This document shows, piece by piece, positions 26,001-36,911 of a DNA stretch of 64,000 nt. Location: assembly GCA_023333565.1 (NCBI GenBank), contig JAJKFH010002711.1, forward strand, positions 603,501 to 667,500, in the 5' to 3' direction. The notes beneath the pieces were generated by a model. It saw nothing but the letters and a program-made list of their open reading frames with translations, was not told the DNA's origin and searched no databases. The stretch comes from Puffinus mauretanicus. Its lineage: Eukaryota > Chordata > Aves > Procellariiformes > Procellariidae. How positions within the stretch are numbered: position 1 is the first letter of the stretch; every line of letters starts with the position of its first letter. The translations under genes were made by a program, and so were the position numbers.

Positions 26001-28474
26001 AGTCAGGCCATTCACTGAATATCAATTAGCTGAAGAAAACTCAGTTTCAGTACAGATTAACCTTAAGATACCATTGCTAGAATGAAGTTTCAAGATGCAA
26101 ATATTGTACGTTAGTGGTTGGTTGATGGTCAAAAAAACCCCCCATAAGATCTTGCACAGCTACAGGCTGTCTCTTTTGTGACTAATGTGGGGTTTGTTCG
26201 ACATGAAATCTGTGACCTTACAGCCTTGACTTTCTCAAAGAGAGCCCAAGTGAGATTTTTAATATATGTCTAATAGAATGTAAGATGACTACAGTGTAAA
26301 TGAACATTAGTCAATTCTTTATGCTTATCATAATGGGTGATAATTTACAGAAGATCTGAATCACGTAAGGAGATTTACACTCAAGCTCTGTAGGAGAGCC
26401 TGTAAACAAGGAATCCATTAATTCACAAATATTCACAAAAATCAAGATGACGAGACTAAGTAAGCAAGTAAAAAGCAAACAGAATTCTGTCTTTCAGCAA
26501 CTGGAATGCTGTATTGTAAGAAGCAGGTATATGTGGTTTAGGGAACAAACCTCTGATTAGAACTAATTACTAGAAATAGTGCCTCTATTTTACAATGTTA
26601 GGACGGTGAATTTCTATCAGCTGTATAATGGAAACCCAAGCCTCATGTCAGTTCAGAGAATAATTAGACAAGCTCCCTATTGATAGTCACAGCAGTGACT
26701 CAAACACAAGTTAGAAAACAGAATTATTGTTATTCCTCTACAAGAACAAAGACCAAACCTGATGCTATGGGTACCCTCATGTATGCCATCTTAACTTTGA
26801 GCATTACAATTTTATTCACCACTCTAGAAAGTCACATCATATGGTAAAATTCAATTTCAAGGAGTGTAAATATTTTAAACCTATGTAAATAATACTTTAT
26901 TTTATGTGAAATAGACAAAAGGGCAAGAGGCCTGTAAATAAAGTTGGTATTTCAGGGGTATATCTTGGTAGGTACTGGGGAAAACAAATTGGCAACAAAA
27001 TGACAAATATTTGGGTATGTAATTCAATCCAAACAATGGTTTGATCCAGCAAGCACTTCAGCCAGTACAGAATTTGTATGTGTGGGTAGCTGAGGTGAAT
27101 TCAATTAAATGTTTTTGGGCATTAGAGATTACACAAGTTAGATAAAGACTGAAGGACGGATGTCACCATTTGCAATATAATACTTCTATTTTAAGGTAGC
27201 TTTTAAAATCTATCACAATTTGTAATGCTTAATACTTTATTCAAGTAATGAAACAATATGGATAGATTCTATTGGGAGTCAGTTTCCGTTAATACACATT
27301 CATTTGCCTTGGTTTATCTCAGTGGAAAAATGTGTGTAATTTCTAATGCCCCTAAACAATTAATTGAATTTTAAAGAAGGTAATACTGGTCTAGATGTTA
27401 AAGTGAAGCAGAGTAACATAGTTCTGATGATTTTAACTCCCGGCTGAGAATAATTTTATATTCACAAATACATGAGTGTTTATAAATTACTGACACATAA
27501 TACATGAACTACACAATACTACCAAAAATATATGATTTGAAAGATTTTTTCAAAAAAAATGTGGTTGCACAGAGACAATATTCTTATGTTAGACTTTTTT
27601 TACATTACTTCTGTCTGGGACCATGTTGTGGTATTCATGATATGAAGTCAACACCAAAGTACTATCCTTCAAAAAAAAAAAAAAAAAAAAGCAGCAAAGA
27701 GCCATAATGTTACCTATGACTAGCTATGCATTTAGACAACTAATTATGTATTTATACTGAAATGTGTGGAAAGACACTGCTCTACACCAATCATGCACAA
27801 TACAATTGCTTCAAAGAAATAACAGAAATATTAAAAATGTTGAGGTTTGTTTTCCATCTATTTATAACACTGAACAAGCACCCAGTATAAGTCTTTGACA
27901 GCTTTGCCAAGTGTTTAAAATTGACAATGAAAAGTAAATTATGCATTATGGTTTTTATGATTCTGTCAAAATTGTGAGACACTTATAAGTGTAAAAATAT
28001 AGCCCTTAATATGACAGAAGATGTAAGCTGAAGCTAGTATGCTAAGCTAAAGCTATGAAAAACATATGCTGAATAATTTTTTTTTTTGCTTTATTGTAAT
28101 TCTGACTGTTAATCATTCACAGCAGGAGGTGTTTTAGAGGTCTGATGGTTTGTTCTGATCAAAACTGTCACAGGAAAAGATGATCTCTTCCAAGTAAAAA
28201 GAGCAAATTAATTATACATTCCATTCACTAGTGGACGCAGAATTGACAGTTTTTCTAGTGGCTCGTCTAGAAATAGGAATAAACTATTACTGATTTTTAC
28301 TTTTTCCCCCCAAAATCTGCTTTTGTCTGTTTAGTGGGGGTAATAAAACTTGTAGTGAGCCAGGGATTCAATTATTTCATTCATTTCTCAGTAACCAGAA
28401 AATTTAGAATTACTATTTACTTTAATGCTAAATGTTTTTCTCTATGACCTGACTTCTGCCTCTTTAATTTTCAA
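23050..28474. other. Unique non-coding sequence with possible regulatory blocks
   Basis: It contains a 125-codon minus-strand open frame (23712 to 23335) whose product I do not recognise, and several blocks rich in homeobox-type motifs (24.60-24.76, 25.55-25.76 and 26.14-26.46 kb). A 20-base A run lies at 27671-27690. No gene model is supported. Confidence 0.45.
27671..27690. repeat. Poly-A run (20 A)
   Basis: A perfect 20-base A run. No AATAAA-like signal lies in the 40 bp before it, so I do not read it as a retrocopy tail. Confidence 0.9.
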
Positions 28475-31400
28475 CCCTGGGGGTTCTCAAACTTTTTTTT
28501 TTTTAATAGAGATAATTTTCTCTCTCAAAATCCCATCAACTCTTTTTTTTTTTAAACAGTTAGGAACCCCTATTTATCATTGTTAGCAGAAAGATTCCTT
28601 GGACCTCGCCATGAAGAAATCTCTGCTTATGGATCTCACCTGTTTGTTCACAGATCTTACACGACTTCAGAAAAAGGAAGGAGTCAGATACCTTAATGAC
28701 AAGGCACTTCAAGTTGTTGAGATTTAAGGCAGCGATGCACAGGAAAATAGGAGGACAGTGTGCTTCAACGGAGTGAAACGTGGATGATAGAGTTTTGCAT
28801 GCTTCCTTTATCATTATTGATTTTAAAAAGGGAATTTAATACAGCTTGCAGTTGGAGACATAATATCAAGGAGAGCAGAAAGATCAAGTATATTCCTAAG
28901 CAAGTCTCAGGCTTGCCTAGAGAGGAATTTGATCAACTGGGGTTTGAAACAGAACAGGCCTAGGGTCTGTTTGGGGAAGAGGTAAAAGCCACATTTAATC
29001 TCAGCAGAATCTTAGTCTTAAGAGGTTCTTAAACAGGTCATGAAACATCCTGTCCAGAAACAATTGACTTTTTCTTTCTTTTCTTTTTTTAATATTAAAT
29101 GTACTAACATAATGACTAGGAATATAATATATACCCAAGACCCACTTCATAAAACGTTTACAAGTAATAGAAACACGAATTCAAAATGCCGTAATAATTT
29201 AAAAAAATAAATTAAGCATGTTGATGCTCATTTTCAGTCTCTCTCATTGCCTATTAGTGGAGAGGAATAGCAATTAACCTGCTTCTTCTACACTACAATT
29301 ACAATTCTCCATCTGATAGTTTCTTTATAACTCTTCCAGGTTTCTATCAGCTTTTTTCTCCTCTGGAAATAGTACCCTATCCTTTCTCTACATTTTAGCA
29401 AGTCCTCTGTTTGGATTCGGTTGCAAATAACCACTCCAGGGTCCAGTGAGGTATATCGTATAAAGTAACTAAAGACTTTTTCGTCAGTCTACCTCTGTCT
29501 CCAGTTGACATGGGGTCTTCTCTCACCTTCCTTGAGGAGAATTCCCTGCTGTTTTCAGCCGGGGAATTATAACGGCAATGTTTTTTTCCTGGCCTTTTCA
29601 CCTGTCAAGGCAACAAGACCTCCTGCAGGACTTGATGGCTAGGTGCCTTGGAGTACAATCAGAATATCCTTCTAGGTGTCTTCTCCCATTTCTCTCAGCT
29701 TTACCAAACACTCTCCTGTGGGCATACTTCTCCGTCTTGAACTTAATACCATTACACTGGGTTTCTGTTAATTTTACATTAACCTAATTAATGCTAAACT
29801 TGAGCTTATTTTTTGTTCAGTAGTTATATCTTGGATCTGGTTGGATTCTTTCCCAGAGTCTTTCAGAGACACTACAGAGGAAATAGTGTCTAATCTAACT
29901 TTATTCCAATGAAGCTGTAGACAAATTCACAGCGGAGTACTGATGAACACCATATTTTTGTAATATTATTATTTTAGTTGTCCAAGGTAACAAAAAAATC
30001 CGACTCATCTACTTACATAAAGTGATTTATAAAGTCAGTCAGCAATTACAATATGAAACCAGAACATTTCAAAGCTAAATTTTCTACATCTATCACCTAA
30101 TAACTATGGAACATATGTACTATGGATCAGAAGTTATTTACTTTAAATTGATATAAAATATGGGACCTAACTAGTGAACAAAATAAAAAGGAGAAGGGAG
30201 TGTCTCAGTCATCAGGATCCATAGTCTGGCAGTAATAGAATGAGAATTACCCACAGACTGTGCCATCTCCTGGGGCTTGTTCTCGTCTCTTTCTTCCCCC
30301 CAACCTAACACCACTCTTCCTCATCCTGGCCCTCAGAAATGACTTAACCAGACCAAAACCAAAAAGGCATATAGAGGATATCATCACTTTCCCTGGCCTC
30401 AGTCAGATATCAAGCTTTATTTGAAGTGTGACAGTTCCTAACATCACTGGCTTTCGTGTATCCTTTTCATCTTCACCGCATATTTCTTCTGTTAAAACCT
30501 TTCCAGTTGCAAAACCACACCAGCAACCCCTAGCATGTTTTCCGTCAACATGAAAAACACTGCAGTGGAAAACAGACCTAAAATTAAGTGCAAGTAAAAC
30601 AGGAAGGCAGAGAGAGATGACCAGAGCTGTATTTGTACAACTGCATCCACCTTATTGATGTGATGGAGTCTACCCCAGAGCAGGGCTCTATTTCATAGAC
30701 TTGGAGGATAGAAACACTCAACATATTAGGTTTTGGTTGTTGCTAACAGCTGAAATACCTCTTTTACAGCTACCACAGTTACAGGATGAGTGGTCACACT
30801 TTGTTAACAGGGAATGTCAAAACAGATGTGTTTAGCAGATTACGACTTCTAATCCATTTCATTGCAAGTCTGCTAGCCTTGTCTGCTCAAAACATTCTGG
30901 TTTTGTTCGATTGCAATAAACTTATCACTAGAAAGGCAGCTGATGATAATATCTCAAACAGCTTGACACTGCCACAAGTTTGCTGAGTGTCAGACTAGCT
31001 GACTAGATTGTGTGTAATACCTGTCTTTTTTTCAAAAGCAATGATGCGCAATTCAGCCCTCGTCACTGATGCTGTATTTTCTGCTCTGGCTATCTGTTCC
31101 TCTCCCTTCTGCATGTGTGTGATTTATTTTGTCTTCAGGGAAACAAGACAGAATTGGAGTAGTGAAAGTTGCAGTCCTTCTCAGTAATGTCTATCAGCAT
31201 TACTATCTAAAAACGGTGGAGCAGAAAGGATTTTTTTTCTAGAAACTCTTGAGGTCATTAGAATTGCAAGACTTATTGAATATCATGCATTTTCAGCCAC
31301 TTGAGATTTTTTTCTTTCCTTTTTCTGCATGTTTAATAAAAGGGAAAAAGGTGGTTTCCATGGTGGCAGCTTATCCGACAGACTCGTGTCTTGGTATTTG

Positions 31401-34400
31401 AATCTGAAGTGCGTGTAGCTCTTCAGTTGTGTGTGGGCACACCTGTGTAAAAAAAGTTTGATGCTGAGTCCATTCCCGCTATCAGGAAGTATATGGCATC
31501 TCCTCTCGTACTGGGGACTTCTGATCTCTGAGTAATGACAAGTGTGCTGCCTCTAATGCTGTTCAGTGTCCTGCAATATATTAGCATGATGAGGGCTGTA
31601 AATGCCTTACGAAAATCCCCACTGGCTGCACTGGGCTTAGGCTTTTTGTTTTAAGACTCTGCAGCCTTACCCAGACTAGTTTCTGCCTGGAGTCCACAGT
31701 CGAGTTATGCTCCTATGTTTGTGGTGGCTCAGGCAGTGCACCCAAAGGGAAAGCAAACCTTGTCTAGCAAATGCGGACTCACAAGAAGTGTTTTGAAAGA
31801 TTTGCACAGTCTTACTAGATATTTCATTATATAAATCAACTAACATGCTCAACTTCCTCCATCAAGTATGGTTGTGGAGAGCGAAAGTTGTAGCTTAATT
31901 TGGAAAAAATATTTCATAAGACTGGTTTCAAAGCCAAACCAGACGAAACAAACCAATGAAACTAGGACACAGAGATATTCGGAAAATACTTGAATGCCAG
32001 AATGCTTTGTGTACAATGTACCAAGAGAGGCAGATCTTTCATAGCAATTAAGAAATCATACATTTGAGCCTGACATATGCTATTGTGTTCTGCTATCATG
32101 GTGCTCCTCAGATGAGAACTCCAAGGGTAGAAATGTTGGACGTAGGATCCAGCCTCCACTTATGATCTGATTATAAGCGATGCAGCAATTAAAATATTTA
32201 TAATTACATAAAATCATGTCATACCTACTAGAATTAAAGGCAATCTGTGCCTAGCTTTTGCGTCTTATGCTTCTACATGTGGTTTTGAATTTCTCTATTT
32301 AATTGCAAAATAGAAAATGAAAGGTATTTTGCTTGGTGGATCTGGGGATTCTAAAAACATTTTAGGAGGGAAATTAAGGTGAGAGAACTGCTAGTTGCAG
32401 GTGAGAATGGACTGTGTGACCACTTTGGTTGGGCAGTGGGTTGAAAACAGCGTCTGAAGGTTTTAGCATGCAAGAATGTTAACAGTGTACTAGCTGATGC
32501 ACAGCAACTGTTCTCCAAACGTAGGGCAAAAGGCAGGTAATTCAGTATCCTGTTTCTGATATCACTGAGAGTAAAGGGCATTCAACCTGGAAGAGCCAAC
32601 TCGTGTATTAGCAGTGAGACGTTGGTCCTGACTGTTTCTTAGTCATTTTATAAGCTTTGATATTAAATATTCCAAATAATTGTAATACTGATTTCTCTCC
32701 CTTTGTTTGGTGTTCCTCCAGACTGTGGCTGTGTGAGCTGAAGGCTAAAAATTGCCAGATAAGCAGTAAGGTCTAAAGAATGGAATTTTTCTGTCTCATT
32801 TTTCTTCAAGGTTTGCCTTGCTACTGGGGCATGTACAGTGCACATTTTAATAGCTTCTTCCTGCAAACACTTATGCACATGATTAACCTTTTATGTGAGA
32901 ATAATCTGCAGTGTCTTACTGGCAATAAGTATCTGGTCCTATGGATATGATGATGTTCTAAAAAGATATGCAGGTCACTTTAACAGCTAATGGTCACAAG
33001 TTTCATCTTATGGAGGAAATGACAAGGAAAATGTGAAGAAATGTCATTACTTTCTTTTGTCATTTTGCCCTGCACTTCATCAAACCATAAAAATATTCTG
33101 TAGTAGTATTGGATTAGCACAAATTTCAGATAAAAATTCAAAGGCCTACCAAGGTATAACTGGTGGGGTTTTTTTCCAAATATATCTCGTAAATGGTATT
33201 GCAATTCATTGTTTAAATAAAATGTTTGAAAATTTTAATGATTAAAGATATGGTTTATTCTACGATACACTAAAATTGTGCAGTCAGTCTGTGATTATTT
33301 GTAGATTTTCATATATATGGAAGACTGCATTTTATCTTAATAAATACATTTCTCAAATGAATATAGCTATAGGGTCGGAATTTCTTCTACTTTAGTACAT
33401 GTGGGTTGGAGAACATGAGAGTGTCATGTTCTCCCTACTTTCATATTTCTACCTTACCCTTTTCTTGCTGACATTCAGCCCAGTTCCTAAATTCAGCATA
33501 TCAATCTGCATGCTTAAATATACTGCTCTCTGTTTTCTGCTGAGAGTCAAGAAATATGATCAGACAACTCTTATCTCAAAGGATCTGCACTGTATTCTGT
33601 CTCCGATGCACAACATCCCACTGGAGTATTGGATTGTTTATCTGCTTGCACTCAGGCTTATCTTTCTCATCTCGTAATGTAGTACATTAAAACAAGGCTG
33701 TTGCCCCATTTGTTTGCTTACTGCTTTACCACTAGCAGTCCCCTTGTCATATGTTGTGCAATTGTTGCACCGTGCTTAAGAAGCATACACCTGCTATAAT
33801 TATCATGATTAATTATGTTAATTCTTGTGGTGCTTAAAGACCCACAGAGAAGGAGCCCTGACTATTCTAGACACTGTACAAAGGGTGACAGTTGAAATAT
33901 TAGTAGCTGAGAAAAAAACTAATTTAAGGGGAAGGTCATTGTCATAAATAGACTTCTTTCAGAAGGAGCCCTGTCTTTTAACAGTAAGACTTAAATTGCA
34001 TTATCTTAGGTACTCTAAAAAATACCGTTTTAGAGGTATACTACAGATCTTTGAAGCATATTAAAATTTTTTTAACTTTAAAATGTAAAAATATACATAC
34101 ATATATCCTTGAGTGCAGTGTTTTGTTCTGTCCCTTACTTGTTGGCATCCAGACAGATTTTTAACTTTCCAAGACAGAATCATTACTGCATGCCTATATA
34201 GCCCCTCACATACTTTGAAGGCATTATACAAATATACAAATATTAATGCTAAAATGTAAATTACTGGAGACTTTGAGGACTAAATTATACTAAACACTGA
34301 TGTCATCTTGGTAGTGGCTAATATATGTCCCCTTTACCAAAAACAGGCAAGGTGTATTTCTATTGTTTAATAGCAGTCCTAGAAAATCTGTTTTCTAAAG

Positions 34401-34860
34401 TCCTATTTTGAGGAAATTTTCTCCTTCAAAATTATGATCTAGGATATGAGTGTCTTCCTACAGGCTTTACTGAATAAAGAATAACATAAGCATGAGCTCT
34501 AATTCTTACCCGATTAAGCACTTTTATGAAAAAAATAAGCCTTGAAAACACTCCTTCGCCTTTTCATCATCAGTAATACCATACAAGCTCTAGGAAGATA
34601 ATTTAGACAGGTTTTTATAGAAGGTCATATTTTCCTACAATCACCTAACTCTCTGTGACAATAATGGGACTGATGTACCTGGCATTTCATTAAGGTGGCA
34701 ATATTGGATTAGAGCACTTCTGAAAAGTGAATGAGTGACCCATTCTCCATGTTTGCACATCATATTTAAACCCCAAAGTGCAATTAGGAAAAGACAAAAC
34801 TGCTAAGCAGTGCAGAACGGTGTTGGTTATCTAGGAGCTTGGTGAGATGTGTGATACTCT
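28475..34860. other. Non-coding AT-rich stretch
   Basis: No gene is supported; the longest open frames are under 95 codons. A short segment at 28475-28572 has ends resembling hAT-type termini (see findings). The phrase CTAGACACTGTACAAAG at 33867-33883 may be an ancient repeat relic. The rest appears unique. Confidence 0.45.
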
Positions 34861-35570
34861 ATGGGATACAGGAAGGGTGCAGCCCATCCCAGAAAGCTGA
34901 AATACTTCGGCTACAACAACCCCATACAACGCTACAGGCTTGGAGAAAAGTGGCTGGAAAGCAGCCCGGAGGAAAAGGACCTGGGGGTGCTGGTTGACAG
35001 CCGGCTGAACATGAGCCGGCAGTGTGCCCAGGTGGCCAAGAAGGCCAACGGCATTCTGGTCTCTATCAGAAATAGTGTGGCCAGCAGGAGCAGGGAAGTG
35101 ATCGTGCCCCTGTACTCGGCACTGATGAGGCTGCACCTCGAATACTGTGTTCAGTTTTGGGTCCCTCATTACAAGAAGGACTACAAGAGGTGCTGGAGCG
35201 TGTCCAGAGAAGGGCAACGAAGCTGGTGAAGGGTCTGGAGCACAAGTCTTATGAGGAGCGGCTGAGGGAACTGGGACTGTTTAGTCTGGAGAAGAGGAGG
35301 CTGAGGGGAGACCTTATCGTGCTCTACAACTACCTGAAAGGAGGTTGTAGGGAGGTGGGTGTTGGTTTCTTCTCCCCAGTAACTTGCCATAGGACGAGAG
35401 GAAATGGCCTCAAGTTGCGCCAAGGGAGGTTTAGATTGGACATTAGGAAAAATTTCTTTACTGAAAGAGTGGTTGAACATTGGAACAGGCTGCCCAGGGA
35501 AGTGGTTGAGTCCCCATCCCTGGAAGTATTTAAAAGACGTGTAGATGTGTCACTTAGGGACATGGTTTAG
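34861..35570 (+). pseudogene. CR1 ORF2 reverse-transcriptase C-terminal fragment, frameshifted (copy C)
   Basis: The RT tail is split over two frames. The first runs from about 34861 to 35186 with blocks [23 protein letters not shown] and [14 protein letters not shown]. The second continues from about 35187 to the stop at 35568-35570 with [20 protein letters not shown] and [17 protein letters not shown]. The break lies at about 35182-35186: copy D has AAAGACTTTGAGG where this copy has AAGGACTACAAGAGG, two bases longer. The endonuclease and RT catalytic core are absent, so the fragment is inactive regardless of the shift. Confidence 0.92.
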
Positions 35571-35645
35571 TGAGCATGGTGGTGTTGGGTTGATGGTTGG
35601 ACTCGATGATCTTAGAGGTCTTTTCCAACCTTAATGATTCTATGA
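34861..35645 (+). mobile_element. CR1 non-LTR retrotransposon, 5'-truncated copy C
   Basis: At ~785 bp this is the longest CR1 copy in the window: the ORF2 RT tail, the stop in ATGGTTTAG, a 3' UTR with GGACTCGATGATCTTAGAGG, and one terminal ATTCTATG. Homology to CR1 is clear from about 34890 (AACCCCATACAACGC, then GACCTGGGGGTGCTGGTTGA); the left edge is uncertain by a few tens of bases. It is closely similar to copy D on the opposite strand at 39.8-40.3 kb. It differs from copies B and D by having GAACATTGGAACAGG after the GAAAGAGTGGTT block, so it is a sister lineage. Confidence 0.97.
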
Positions 35646-36404
35646 AAGCTGTAGCGAACAGTTCGTGGTTACAAGTTAATGTGGTCTCATATCCTTCCTT
35701 TCTCAGCAAACCCAAGCTTTTTGATCTATGGGACTCAATATAAAATAAGTGAAAGAAAGCTACTAGCAGACATAATTTACGTGTGAACATGGCTTAGCTT
35801 TGAATGAGAAGTTTAGAAATTTCTTTGGTGATGGGAAGCATTTTGTTTCTGTATTGTGGCCATTCATAGTACATCCTGATAGGTTTAGAAGTGTGGGCAG
35901 TACTTACATAGTACAAGGCATGCGTTGCATAAGTCGGAGGTTAGGACTGGGAACACCAGTCATGGGGCAAGTGAGCAGTGACACCACTAACACCTGAGGA
36001 TCGCTCTGCTCTGAGTAGAGAAATAAAGTAACAAGCTCACCAAAGCAACAGCATTTTCTTACATAGGAGTTGTATAATCAAAACTATAGTAGGGTAGGTG
36101 TGCTCTAGAGCCATCAAGGGTCCACTTGGCAGGTAATTTGCAGCACTACCAAGGGCTTCCCTTGCCCAGGGAATGCACGTTTCCTCTCAGCAGCACAGAT
36201 GTCTGTTCTCAATAAATTGAGAAACTGTTTCCTGGAGTCAAAATTCAGCTGTGGTTGTGATATACAACTACAAATATCAGAATTTTTAGATCCAAATCCT
36301 AGCTCAATCCCTTCTCTATACTGAACAAAATTGTAATTCATTACAACCCTACACAAGAGCCAATAGAGAAATCTTTACAAATCTCCTTCTACTGAGGTAC
36401 AGAC
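35646..36404. other. Non-coding spacer
   Basis: Unique AT-rich sequence after copy C, with no gene supported. An 80-codon minus-strand frame at 36114-36356 is unrecognised and most likely chance. Confidence 0.5.
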
Positions 36405-36911
36405 ATGTTTCCCTTATCAGGCACAGTGTTGCATGGTTCAAATGTCAGAAAGCATATGCTTAATTGTTTGCAGCCCTCTGTTACACATACGCCATCTACA
36501 GAAAATATATTGACATCAAGGGGTAAAAATGCTTTGCTGACATCCAGGTGTGAATTGTGGTTGTTTTTAACTCATGCTAAAATGACTGTGATTTCATCCA
36601 CATCGTGCATGTTTTTACACTTCCAGAACTGTGAACCTCACAGAAATTCAACCCTGACTCATGACTGTGCTTGCAATTGCAGAACTCTCCTCCTGTCCTT
36701 ACTCCTTCTCCTTCTCCCTTTGGAGGTGCCAGCAAAGCGCACTGGCAAATTTTTTAGTGAAGTGCAGAACTACCATTTGGGCATGGCTTCTGCCATACTG
36801 ACTCCTTTTTGCTGTGAGACTACTCTTTTCTCAAACAGAGCTGGAGGTATTTGTGTGGAAGGAGGGTTCATATGGCACTTGCCCATTCTGTACACTGTAG
36901 GTTATGACTAG
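36405..36911 (+). other. Longest unassigned open frame outside transposons (168 codons)
   Basis: An ATG-initiated frame runs to a stop ending at 36911. The middle (about residues 93-108) is a leucine-rich hydrophobic run encoded by a CTCCTTCTC-type pyrimidine tract. The rest has scattered cysteines and histidines without a motif I recognise. There is no clear promoter, splice signal or polyadenylation signal, and no similarity to a family I know. A chance frame is the default reading; an exon of a lineage-specific or non-coding transcript is the alternative. Confidence 0.15.

Noticed and set aside
27504..27707. 67-codon open frame ending in a lysine run
   Set aside because: The lysines come from the A20 homopolymer; no signal or homology, and no polyadenylation signal before the A run.
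34831..35217. 128-codon minus-strand open frame
   Set aside because: It is the antisense of CR1 copy C. The CR1 sense strand explains the low stop density.
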